A DNA stretch of 64,000 bases, from assembly GCA_016647705.1 (NCBI GenBank), contig CM028330.1, positions 52,874,897 to 52,938,896 of the forward strand, given 5' to 3'. The notes beneath the pieces were generated by a model. The model saw only the letters and a program-made list of their open reading frames with translations, was not told where the DNA came from and did no database searches. The position numbers and the translations under genes were made by a program. Within the stretch, counting starts at the first letter, position 1; each line of letters begins with the position of its first letter. Origin of the DNA: Eucommia ulmoides. Taxonomy: Eukaryota; Streptophyta; Magnoliopsida; Garryales; Eucommiaceae. Positions 1 through 10,515 of this stretch are shown here, piece after piece.

Positions 1-746
1 TCAAATATATTCCAATATCGAAACCATACCGGTATCTTGATTTCTAAATAATTTTTTTTTATTCCTGTCAATATCCGTGTTTTCTTTCTTCCATTGAAGA
101 AAAACATGCCCCTGGTTTGTAAATCTTAAGTCACAACTCTTCCATCCGAAGTAGGTGAATAGCCAAGTGTTGCACCCTTTCACCGGCTCTGATTGATTTC
201 CTTCCATTTTTCTGGTTGTTGACCCTTTGTGAAACTGTTCTCTTTGTATCTGATATTCTGATGTTTGATTCCCAGCAAAAGATGAAAATTCCTATTCCAG
301 GGTTTTTCCTCGATCCCTCATTCATACACTTTCTGTTGCTAAAGGCATCACTTTAACCAGCGATCCACCACTATTACAGACATAGGATGCCATTTGAAAT
401 TGTTGATTTGCCTCTGATGTTGGATTTACCCATCAGACCTGTTTGGGGGTACTTTTTTCCTTATGTGGACTAGTTCTTAATCAGATTCCACTTTGTTTTT
501 GCTACTTGGCTGACATTTTTCGGAGCGTTTTCTGTGCCTGTTATGTTATTGGGTCTTATTTAAAACAGTTCATCGAGGAATGCTTTATATAGTTTAAGCA
601 CATTGGTTTGTGTCTCTAATCTACTATTCTTGTTTTCCTTCACAAATATATTGATATTATTTAGATCACTAACCTTAAAAAAATTGGGAAGTCATTTTTT
701 TTTTCATTATTTTCTTTTTTTTGTAAATTCAAATGCAGTCGCAGCT
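1..746 (+). other. 5' flank and probable 5' leader of the BUD31 gene
   Basis: No convincing protein is encoded here; the short frames on either strand show no family motif. The last bases before the BUD31 start codon (T-rich tract, then AAATGCAG at about 731-738) look like an intron acceptor, so the 5' UTR probably carries an intron and the promoter probably lies within or left of this stretch. This is inference; no TATA box could be placed with confidence. Confidence 0.4.
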
Positions 747-2321
747 ATGCCTAAGGTGAAGACGAACCGTGTCAAATACCCAGAGGGTTGGGAACTGATT
801 GAGCCTACTCTGCTTGAACTGCAAGCGAAGATGAGAGAAGGTAATTTCTCTGGACTACATTAGGTTAAATTCTCTGAATTAAATTAAGGTAGTGTTTGGT
901 TGCACAGAATTGAGAGCCTGGTTTTGGAAAATGAGCGCATGTTTTTTTTCCTTTTTTTGGGTACAAGTTTTGACACTTTGTACACCTGAAGTTTGACTAA
1001 AATCTCACATTGGTCCTTGTGGTCTCAATTTGAACATATAACATCTTAAAGTTTATCAATCATCCCACTATAGTTCAAGTCATTATCCCCATTACAATTT
1101 TGGACGGGAAATGGTCACCTAACACGCTGTAACTAAATCTCGGGGGGTTTCGTGAGTGTTACTCTTTCAAAATTTCACGAGTTCGATTATTTTAAAAAAT
1201 TAGCGAAATTTAGATTTTTCGGTGTGTTATATAGCCTTTGAAAATTTCACGATTTTAAGTTTCCGATGAATTTTTTCTGTTACCCCTTCAAAAGATGATT
1301 TATCATAGTGGTAACTAAATCGGAGTGTTTCATGAGTGTTAGCCTTCAAAAGCCCCAAGTCGATTCTTCCAAACACTACGTAAATTGCTGATATTAATTG
1401 TTTAATTTATAAACATGTTGGGCAGCCGAGAATGATCCACATGATGGTAAAAGAAAATGCGAGACATTGTGGCCTATCTTCAAAATAGCCCATCAGAAGA
1501 GCCGTTATGTCTTTGATCTTTACCACAGGAGGAAGGAAATTTCTAAGGAGTTGTACGAGTTCTGCTTGGATCAAAGTTATGCTGACCGTAATTTAATTGC
1601 CAAGTGGAAGAAGGTAAAGCCTTCTCTTCTTCATTCTCATATTGGATTTGCTATTTAAGATTTTATCTGTTTTTGAGATCCATCGATCTGGGAGTTCCTA
1701 ATCCATTGATCTTTTTGCGATCTCTTACGATATAAAATTGAAATAACAGAAATAGCTATTTTATTTTTTGAAAGTACTTAAAATCATTTCTTACCTTTTT
1801 TTTTTTTTTAAAAAAAAAAAATGCTTTCCTCAGGGCACAAAACAAACACTAAAAAAAAGTGTTTCCGAACAGTGTCTTAATGTTTTTGTTCTAAAAGGCT
1901 GAGAGCAGAAACAGAAATTGAAGAACAAAAAAATGTTTCTTTTTTTTTTTTTTGTCACAGGGTCTTGAACACAAAAAAATGTTTTTTGTTATAATAATTC
2001 TGTCAGAAATTTAAAATCACTCCACTAACATGAAAATCATTGCAGTTTTTTACCAGGAAATTCAGATTTCTGAAAAATTATATTAGATTTTGATGGACAT
2101 AAATTTTTAGGAAAATCACAGTTTTTTGTTAATTTATTAGTATTGAGATGTTTGAATTATTGCAGCCGGGTTATGAGCGGCTATGCTGTTTAAGATGCAT
2201 ACAGCCTCGCGATCACAACTTCCAGACGACATGCGTGTGCAGAGTCCCCAAGCATCTGAGGGAAGAGAAAGTGATTGAATGTGTTCACTGTGGTTGCAAG
2301 GGCTGTGCCAGTGGAGACTGA
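747..2321 (+). CDS. BUD31: BUD31/G10 family pre-mRNA splicing factor, 3 exons, 145 aa
   Basis: Exons 747-840, 1426-1613 and 2166-2321 join in phase with GT/AG borders and give a 145-residue protein, the usual length for this family. It begins [20 protein letters not shown], has the central stretch [19 protein letters not shown], and ends in a cysteine-rich zinc-binding region ([28 protein letters not shown]). BUD31 is a small, very conserved nuclear component of the activated spliceosome. The ATG at 747 is chosen because it gives the conserved N terminus; an in-frame upstream extension from 603 is low-complexity and lies in a probable 5' UTR intron. Nothing is missing or broken. Intron 1 has taken up repeat DNA, including one unit related to the tandem array at 46.5-49.2 kb. 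The call is very sure. Confidence 0.97.
960..1380 (-). repeat. Repeat DNA in BUD31 intron 1: MITE terminus plus a ~170-bp-repeat monomer in reverse
   Basis: From about 968 the sequence reads TTTTGACACTTTGTACACCTG, the terminus of the MULE-like MITE family seen complete at 33768-34273, but no matching right end was found. From about 1115 to 1375 the reverse strand reads like the array at 46.5-49.2 kb, sharing phrases such as GTGAAATTTTCAAAGGCTATA and GTGAAATTTTGAAAG followed by AACACTCACGAAA. Seen by eye; no alignment score is available. Confidence 0.6.
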
Positions 2322-2723
2322 TTCCCTCTCCCTCCCTCATTGCTCTGTAACTTTAATAGGTCATTATGGTGATGAAACTAGGCCTGTCCGTCTGGAGCTA
2401 CCTCCTGTGGTGTAAACAACATGATTCTGGATCTGGGTGGGACTGCTATTGTCTGAACACACCATTGCTTGATTTGGTCTGTATGTTCTTCTTGTTGAAT
2501 GGGAACCCGTTTGGTTAGTGTTTCCAGTTTTCTCATCTCACTTGGGATGGGATAGGATGGAATGAGAGTTCTGTTTCCTTCTGGGAATAAAATCGTTTTT
2601 GGTAACGACAGAATTATGTGTTCTTCTAAGAACAGAATTACGTTTGATAACAACATTATTCTAAAATTGTTTTATCAACAATTGTTTTATATATATATAT
2701 TTCTTTTTTAAATGTATGATAAT
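2322..2723 (+). other. 3' UTR and downstream flank of BUD31
   Basis: No coding capacity. The first 300 bases are of ordinary composition and probably hold the 3' UTR; the polyadenylation site could not be placed. An (AT)n run begins near 2686, and AT-rich repeat DNA follows. Confidence 0.4.
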
Positions 2724-3287
2724 GATTAGGAACAAGTACATTTTAAATCCTCTAACTATTGACACGTTTTTACATAGTTCAATAAGTTATTTCATTTTAG
2801 TTTAAACTATCTAAGTATACATTCAATTTAAATGGTCATTCTATTACATTTTTAATTCAATCTAACAGAAATAAAGGGTAAAATGATCTTTTACTATTTT
2901 TTTTTCCTTTTTCTTTTTCTTCTTCAACTCTATCTTGCTCTCTCCCGCTCAACTCTCTTTCTTCCTTCCTCCTCCCTCTCTCCCTCTACCTCTCCCCGTT
3001 GGAAATCACCTCCTGTTCCGGCGGATAGAGGGAGGGAGGAAAAGAGAGTCGAGCGGGGGAGAGAGAGAAGTGAAAAAGAAAAAACAAAAGAAAGAACAAA
3101 GAAAAGTAGGGAAAAAATAAGTAAAAGACCATTTTACCTTTCATTTTTATTAGATCTGATGAAAAATATAACAGAATGACTATTTAAAACTGAGTGCATA
3201 CTTAAGGGTTTAAACTGAAATAAAAAAACTTATTGGACTATATAGAAACATGTTAATAGTTAGAAGGTTTAAAATGTATTTTTTCTT
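2724..3287. mobile_element. Foldback (MITE-like) element, ~560 bp long hairpin
   Basis: The left arm (from about 2737, TACATTTTAAATCCTCTAAC) and the reverse complement of the right arm (ending about 3278, TACATTTTAAACCTTCTAAC) match with few differences for well over 150 bases. The match continues into the middle, where a CT-rich strand (about 2905-3000) faces a GA-rich strand (about 3025-3110). The loop is only a few tens of bases around 3000-3025. No transposase is present. No clear target duplication was found, so the superfamily is not assigned. Confidence 0.75.
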
Positions 3288-3910
3288 AATAAATATAAAA
3301 TTACATCTAATTCGAAAAATTAAAAATTAATTAAAAATAAATATTTAAAAATATAGACGTATTAAATATAAACACCATACATATTGTAAATAAATGTCCA
3401 ATTTGATTAACTATGATTTTTGGCGACAAAAGTACAATTGTATAGCAAAATCCGTTTGTCGAAGCTGACAAATAGTGTTTCGTAGCTAATAGTTTACCGT
3501 TCATTAACACAATCTTTTTGGAGAAAAATACATATTCTCTCTCTATATATACTAAATATTAGTACTTGATTTATATTTGTGCATGTTTTTAAAACTAAAA
3601 ACATAAACAATCAATATACAATAAACAAATAAATTTTTTTAATTTATTTCTCAAATTATATAATTATACTAAAATCAATCATCGAAAAAAAAAAATCAAA
3701 CAAACGTTTTTATGAGCCTAACAAAAGTTGAACAAAGGACCTCATTATTCTTTAATTCTCACCTTGTTCATTTTTAGGATGAGTTTTTTGAGAATGAAAA
3801 AAATCGAAGTTTTTTTGTTGTTCATTTTCTTAAGATTTCAAGAATCGATTATAACATTTTGGGATGAGATGTAAATGAAAATTGGTTTACCAAACATGTT
3901 CCCAAACATC
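3288..3910. other. AT-rich intergenic DNA
   Basis: No gene, RNA or bounded repeat recognised. The stretch from about 3760 to 3905 ends in the phrase ACCAAACATGTTCCC, reminiscent of the ends of hAT-like MITEs, but no partner end was found. Confidence 0.3.
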
Positions 3911-4165
3911 AGGTTGTAATTGTGTTAACATTAACGCAATTAGTTATTGGGGTTGAGGTTGTAATTGCGTTAATGTTAACGCATCTTGTTCGTCTGTGTG
4001 TGTGTTAAGGTTAATGTATTTTTTTTTTGTGTATTTCACATTACCGCCTCTTTCCTTATTTGTTTTGTGTACATTAACGTCAACGCATTTGGGTGAGTTT
4101 GCATTAACTTTAATGCACATTTTGTTGCGTTAACGTTAATGCACATTTTTGTGTGTTAAACATCA
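3911..4165. repeat. Cluster of short GTTAACGTTAATGC-type repeats
   Basis: Variants of a 12-16 base motif (TGCGTTAATGTTAACGC, ACATTAACGTCAACGC, TGCGTTAACGTTAATGC) occur about ten times in 250 bases, in both orientations because the core GTTAAC is palindromic. No open frame. Origin unknown. Confidence 0.55.
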
Positions 4166-4379
4166 AAACTAGAAGAAAAAAACAAATAATAAATACCATG
4201 AACTAGATAGATAGAGTGAGTGGGGGAGGTTCGAATTTGGCTAGTGACCGGCGGTGGTTGCCGGATCTGGCTAGTGGTGGCTGATGGTTGTCCGAAACAA
4301 CATCAACACTGCCAACAACACTCGGCAAATCGAACATCAACACCGCCGAAAAACACCACCAAAATGACCTACAGATTTC

Positions 4380-4935
4380 AATGACAACCCTCCCCCAAAA
4401 GACCCAGATACTAAAAACAAAGTAAAGACCATTAAAAAAAGCAAACCCACTACCCCAAATCGCAAGACCAACTGTTCTTTAATCCTTCAATGCATTTCTT
4501 TTTAGAGAGAGAGAGAGAGAGAGAGACCATAGAAAAAACAAACCCACAAGCCCAAATTGCAGGGCCATAGAAAAGTGTGTGTAGCAATGAAAAAACACAA
4601 CATACACATATCTTGAAGAAAATGCCCATCAAGTTCAATGGCAAGACCCAAATGCTAGAAACAAAGTGGAGACCATAAAAAAATAAACCCACTACCCCAA
4701 GCTCTTTTGGGTTTCCAGATCTGAAAAACCAGATCTGGAAACCCAGATATAAGATTCTAAATAGAGAGAAAGAGAGAGAGATCTGGTTTCTTCATTGTTC
4801 GTCTTCACCGTCGCAAGACCACAAGTCCGTCGCAAAGTTCTTCGTTGTTCGTCTTCGTCGTCGCAAGACCACAAGGCCGACGTAAGCTCTTCGCCGTCGT
4901 AAGACCACAAGGCCGTCGCAAGCTCTTCGTCATTT
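4380..4935. repeat. Imperfect tandem duplications with GA microsatellite
   Basis: The phrase AAACCCACTACCCCAA preceded by AGACCATTAAAA or AGACCATAAAA recurs near 4440 and 4685, and more weakly near 4540, so a block of roughly 100-240 bases is repeated. At 4800-4930 a unit with CGTCGCAAGACCACAAG and AGCTCTTCG repeats three to four times. A (GA)n run lies at about 4505-4526. Two short minus-strand frames here are made of these repeats and are not called as genes. Confidence 0.5.
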
Positions 4936-6298
4936 CGTCTTCACCGTCACAAGTCCACAAACTAGAGAGAGAACATCAAATGGTGGCACTCCTTTGCAGG
5001 TGGAGGCTGCTCAAATGGTGAAACTTCTATTCAAAAGGGAAAGAGGCTCGGTAGGTTTAGAGAGTGAGTGAGAGAGAGAGTGAGCTTAGAGTGAGAGAGA
5101 GAGAGGGTGAGTGATAATTAACGTAAATAAGAGAGAAAGTTTGTTCATGGGTAAATGTGTATTTTTAGTGTTCTTTTTGTTTTTTTTGGAGAACTAAAAA
5201 CTTAATTGATTATACTATTTGATCTGAATCCTAACCAAACATATGAAAATGATTTTTTTCTCAATAATTTTTCTATGGGGGACTATATAATAAAAAACTC
5301 ATATGAAACTTAATAGACCATTTGACAAACATCAAGGTCCACATAGATACCTACCCAATAGTTTAGGGACCAAAAATGTAATTTGCCCTTGTCGAACACC
5401 TACTTAAATACCAAAACAAAACCTATACATTACACACGTCAAAATCCATTCGATCTTTCTTTCCAATTAACATTAAGACAATAGAACAACAAAATGAACC
5501 ACTAAAATATTGAGGAAAAACAATTTAAACCCCCCCCCCCCCCCCCCCCCCCATATATATATATATATATGTATGTGAGTGTATGTATATTAGGTAGCGT
5601 TTGGTAGCACAAAATTCATACATTCGAATTGTATATATTTATGTGTATATATTAGGTGGCGTTTGTTAGCATGAAATTCAAATCTTCGAATTGAAAGTAA
5701 AGTTGAATGAACGCATGTACTTTTTATTTTAAGATTTTAAAATACGTTCATTTGTAATTTCAATTTTGAGACCAAAATTCAGTCTTAAGCACCAAGAGAA
5801 GAAATGACACCAACAGAATATAATTGCTGAGAAACGAAGGCAAATTCAAGTTCAGAAAATCAGCACTCATTTACTTGATCATTAAAAGCCAACACAAGAC
5901 ACTATGTTACAGCTATACAACGCACAAGACTAACCGCTCTCAACCATCGCTAGAACACATAATAAATCACCAAGCACAAAAAAAAAATTACAAAAAAAAA
6001 AAAAACGTGGAGAAGAATTATCGACAAAATGATTTAGTCAAAAAAAAATTACCTTCAATTCAATCATAAAACCGTGCATATGCACCTGCATCGAGAATGA
6101 ACCAAACGTGACCTAACAATTAAGAATGATAAAAACGTTAAAAATCAAAATAAGGTAGAAAAAAATCAAAAACCAAAAAAAAAAAAAAGGCATAAAAATA
6201 CCTTAAAAGAAGCAATGATTTACAAACTGTGAAGCCACTGCATGAATCTTTGATCACAGGCAGCGCGAAGATGATGAATCAAAAGTCGTTTTTTTTGG
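4936..6298. other. Intergenic DNA; 3' flank of GCP3 at its right end
   Basis: GA-rich at 5050-5120, then AT-rich. A pure C run at 5530-5552 is followed by (AT)n to about 5570. A unit of about 60 bases with TTAGGTAGCGTTTGGTAGCA or TTAGGTGGCGTTTGTTAGCA is duplicated at about 5591 and 5651; its start resembles the ends of hAT-like MITEs. The last few hundred bases probably include the GCP3 3' UTR on the minus strand. No coding region recognised. Confidence 0.4.
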
Positions 6299-9200
6299 TT
6301 ATATTGTTAGCTTACGAAAATGGCTATAAAACTCAGTGAAATCTAGCCTGAACATGAGGAATTTCAAATCGATGTGCTGTTGAATGGGCAATTGACAAAT
6401 GAATTCCTCAAAAACAGATGAATATTCCTTTGAAATTGCGTTTATATCTTGCTCTATGGTACGAAGAAATTCACCAGCACGTTGCGTTAGCCCTTTTCTG
6501 CCTTCACCAATCCATGAACCGGGCAGTGGTTCTGACGATTTGGTCTTATCACGTGAAGGCAAAGAGGATATAGTGGATCTGCAAATCATGAATCATTTTC
6601 AGAATTTTTTTTAGGGAAAAAAATTTAAAATTGTTTTGTTTAGTGTTTGCGTCCTCAAATTTCAGTTTTTGTTCCTAGAAAACTTTACAGTAGAAACAGA
6701 AATCGGGGAACATTAAAAACGTATATGTATTTCTGTTATCTTCCTAGAGTTTAAGAACAAATTCAATCTGCAAATCGTGAATAACTTTCAGATGTACTTT
6801 TAGGGGCAAAAAATTAAAATTGTTTTGTTTAGTGTTTATGTTCCCATATTTCAGTTTTTGTTCCTAGAGAACTTATACAATATAAACAAAAATACGGGAA
6901 AATTAAATACACACACACATATATATATTTCTGTTATCTTCCTAGATTTTAAGAACAAATTTGTTTAGTGTTTTTGTTTCCATTTTCAAAATTTCGTCTT
7001 TTGTTCAAGAAAAATCGATATGAAAAATAAAAAGGGGGTTAACACTTTGTACCCCTGATGTTTTGCCAAAATATTACTTTGGTCCCCATGAAATTTGTTC
7101 TAATTTTTTGAGTTCTTGTGTCTCTATATCTGTTCCATATTTTCAGGGAACAGAAACACTAAACAAACATTCCCTCAGTTATCAATCATTCCCAAAAGGA
7201 ATAACGCATGATGCAAATTTAAAAATAAAAAATAAAAAATTAGTACCTTGCTTGCAACTCATTGATTCCTTCATACAATCGATCCGCATGGCTTCTGAAT
7301 CGCATTATAAGATCGAACAAAACAAACAGAGTCTTGTATAGGGGTTGAGACCTTTCACCGAGCAGAGACTTCTCCACAATAGAATGAAGATACTTCTCAT
7401 GCGCCGTGAGTAGATCATCAAGATCTTTGCCCGCTTCCATTTCCTTCAAAAAATTAGACCAAGACACCTCCAACACTTCAAACATGATGTAGTACTGCAA
7501 ATTCGTCACAAAATGATTCATCTCGTCCCAAAGCACTTGACACCTCCTAGTACTCAAAATCAACTCCAATTTTACCGTTTGTGGCAACTTTGTGAACAAA
7601 CGAGAAGCAATACAATTGGGTTTCATCGTTTTCCAGACACCAATAAGTGCATGCTCCACCCTCCTTAATTTCCACAAAAAATTGAAAATTCTTAAATATT
7701 TTGCCATTACGGACTCTGTAAATATGGTGTTAAGCGGTACTCTAGCATCATAATCAAGAGAAAACACATCCCACCCCCTGTCTCCAGTGTTATGTGGCAT
7801 CATCTTGACTCTCAATCTATCAAGAATGTCAGGATCATCATATTGAGCGTTAGATGATCTTATTGCACTTTCTAACAAGCCTGCAAGCTTGAATGAGCTG
7901 ATAGTGTTGGCGGGTTCAGACAGCTCTGGCCCGACAATATCCATTAGATACTGAACAAAATCGCCTTGACCAAGCAGTAAATAACGTTTAATCGCAAGAC
8001 AGTGCTCTTTGAATTTATATTGCTTATACATCACGTCCATCAAATGTTTATCTATGATCTTACCTGCTTCTTTAACCAAAGATTCAAGTGCATCTGTTTC
8101 TCCTCCTCCTCGCGAAGTCGATGTTTTAGCAGCTTCAGCAGCAGCAGCAGCCCAACCACGATCCTCACAACAAACCCTAAGAAAGTTTATCGATTTCCCA
8201 GTCCTTAACACACGCTGTGCAAGTGATTGAGAGATAAAAGAAGGAAGCATGGCATGGTGGAGGCGATAGCCTTCCCTCCATAGAGCCTCTGCTTTAACGG
8301 GTTGACCAATAACAAAAAACTCAGAAAATATATCATCAAGCTCACCTTCCAAAACCCAACTCCTAGCCATTTCGAAAAGGGGTGAACACACCCTTCGAAG
8401 TAACCTTTTCATGAAATCGTGCACAAGTGGGTCGCCATGCTGTGCGTGTGAGTGGATTGCACCCGCCATTGCCCCACCTTTTAAAACCTTGCAATTATCG
8501 ACCAAAACAGCCATTAGCCTCATTTTGACCATGGGTTCAGCGAACCAGACAGATAATCTCCTTAAAGAGAGATAATTGCCTGAGCTTGCATTTTCTGATA
8601 CCAATGGAATTGGATTCATGGACTGCGCTTCAAGTACAGCCAACAATTTGTAATACTCAGAAAGCTCATCTTGTAATGCAGCAACGAATGCCTGTCCAAC
8701 AGTTCCTACCTCTTCAGCTGCGAATCGCTCGAGGCTATCTGAGATATAGCCTTTAACTTTCCTAAACAACCATCCAAGCTCACAGAGCTTACGGATCATA
8801 ATCTTGGTTGCTGTAGGAGCCCTAATTGAATCCGGCAACACATATCCATCGAGTTTTTCATCGAATTTCACATACTTACCGTCGATTCCTTGACAAGCAT
8901 ACAAGACATCCCTCACCAAGACTTCTTCAGAAACCTCATTTTCTTCCTTCAACATATTTGCAAATTCACGGTACGCCATATCACGAATGTTTTCTGGGTC
9001 CTTTGAAATCAATAGAACCCCACCATTCCATCCCTTTCCTAATTTTTCCTTACCTCTTAACCCCCTTGAATTATCAGAATTATCATGGCTACGCAAAACA
9101 TTCAAATTATCACTCAGACCCCTCAAATTATCGAAACTATCATTTGGAACTCCGTGAATCAATTTCTTATTGAATTTTGCCTCGTTATGCAAAACCCTGG

Positions 9201-9750
9201 AATTTTCATTCATAATCCTGGAATTTCCATTCATGTCAGAATCATACAATGCCGGTAGACCACCAGACAATGCTGAATCGAGAAATCCGTTCAATGAAAC
9301 CCTAGAGGTGGATCCAACTTGACGGTTTTTACGATCTTCAGAAACGGCTTTGAGCAAATAAAGAACAGCCCACTTGTTCTTTACGTTTCCAGGCCCAATT
9401 CTGGAGGCGAATTTTGCGTACAGATCTGCAAAAGTGAGGGCATCGGAGGACTTACCTTGGGTGGCGAGCTGGCGCTTAATGGACTCGGCCATGGCAGCTT
9501 CGTCGGCTGCGATCGATGGCGTCATTCGACTCGACAGAATCCGAATGGCGTATCTGAGTGCCTGTTGGTGTTCATGTCGAGTGTGAATCGCAGTAGTAGC
9601 AGCAGGAACGGAATCATTACCGTCAATTTTAGGGTTCGTGATTGGGGGATTCTGTGAATCGGAGCGAGTGTGAGAGTGAGAATGAGGTGTATTGAGTAAC
9701 CGGTGTACTAGTTCATTGACTAGATCTAGGACCTTGTGCTCGTCTTCCAT
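6299..9750 (-). CDS. GCP3: Gamma-tubulin complex component 3 (GCP3/SPC98), 2 exons, 927 aa
   Basis: Exon 1 runs 9750-7247 and exon 2 runs 6578-6299; the donor GTACTA and acceptor TTTGCAG rejoin the split codon AGA (Arg835). The protein belongs to the Spc97/Spc98 family, which with gamma-tubulin forms the microtubule-nucleating complex at nuclear-envelope and cortical sites. An N-terminal helical region is followed by a GRIP1-like part (about 245-560; SVWFAEPMVKMRLMAVLVD at 400) and a GRIP2-like part (about 565-915; LLLGQGDFVQYLMDIVG at 591, KYLRIFNFLWKLRRVEHAL at 684). Exon 2 supplies the conserved end RKGLTQRAGEFL...DLKFLMFRLDFTEFYSH. Plant GCP3 is usually about 840 aa; much of the extra length is an Asn/Ser-rich linker at about 150-240. 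Exon 1 alone would end prematurely, so exon 2 is needed. Confidence 0.96.
6581..6960 (-). repeat. ~189 bp tandem duplication in the GCP3 intron
   Basis: Two consecutive copies begin GCAAATCATGAATCATTTTC (6581) and GCAAATCGTGAATAACTTTC (6770) and run in parallel through TTGTTTTGTTTAGTGTTT, TTTCAGTTTTTGTTCCTAGA and TTTCTGTTATCTTCCTAGA. The duplicated block starts exactly at the exon 2 acceptor, so a second TTTGCAG (AG at 6769-6768, minus strand) stands 189 bases upstream of the used one. The unit resembles hAT-like MITE DNA found in other introns here (about 1850-1990, 34300-34480). Confidence 0.75.
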
Positions 9751-9762
9751 GGCGAAAACGGC

Positions 9763-9764
<2 letters not shown>

Positions 9765-9803
<39 letters not shown>
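9765..9803. repeat. (GA)n microsatellite in the GCP3 5' leader
   Basis: About 19 GA dinucleotides, read as CT repeats on the coding (minus) strand, directly upstream of the GCP3 ATG. CT-rich leaders are common in plant genes, so this may lie in the 5' UTR; that is inference. Confidence 0.85.
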
Positions 9804-9805
<2 letters not shown>

Positions 9806-10515
9806 ACTGAAGGGTTTTCCTTTTTGATTTTATATGGGCGGGGAAATGAGAATACTTTTGTTCTTCCAATTTTTATTTATTTTTAATTAAAATAAATTTT
9901 TAAAAATTGTGAGAAATTATTTTGTTTAATTTAAAAAAAAAATATTATTGATAAATATTGAAAAAGATGATAATGATGATATTTATTACATAAATATGTT
10001 ATAAAAATTATAAAGATATTAAAAAATATAATATTAAAAAAATATATGATGTGATAGATTGAGTATTGTTAAAATTGTTTCATAAAAATATATGAAACGT
10101 CGCTATATTTGGAGGTATAAGGTGGAATTCAGTTTTTATTTTGCACTATAGTGATTTATTTTTATATAGATGAATGATTTTGGTAATATATTGATTTTTG
10201 AATTTATAAATATAAAAAAAATAATAAACATATAAAAATTGAACAGTTACGTAGAAGTATAAAATTTAAAGAGTACAAAATATAATTTAATTGAACTATC
10301 TTGAAACTGGGATGTGAACTTTTTGGGGCGAGAATTTTGACACCTAAAAAAATTGTGTAATCCAATCTCATTCATTAATTCTCATCAAATGAATCCCAAA
10401 TTTGAACTAAAGACAAATTGAAAAAAATGTCCTAATTTATAATATGCACTTTTTTTTTTTGGGGGGGGGGGGGAGGGGGGTGTTATGGTAGCACGGTAGC
10501 GTATGTTCAGACTAT
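9804..10515. other. AT-rich upstream region of GCP3
   Basis: No coding region. Very AT-rich from 9870 to 10300. A T run followed by a G run with one A stands at about 10450-10482. At its right end (about 10483-10515) a SINE-like repeat begins and is cut by the solo LTR at 10516. Confidence 0.5.

Noticed and set aside
1..325. Two overlapping minus-strand frames of 64-68 codons
   Set aside because: No family motif and no splice or promoter support; probably chance frames in the BUD31 flank.
4450..4910. Minus-strand frames of 80 and 72 codons
   Set aside because: They are built from tandemly repeated and GA-rich DNA and encode low-complexity sequence.
8826..9173. 115-codon plus-strand frame and others over GCP3 exon 1
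   Set aside because: They lie opposite a long conserved coding exon and are antisense shadows.
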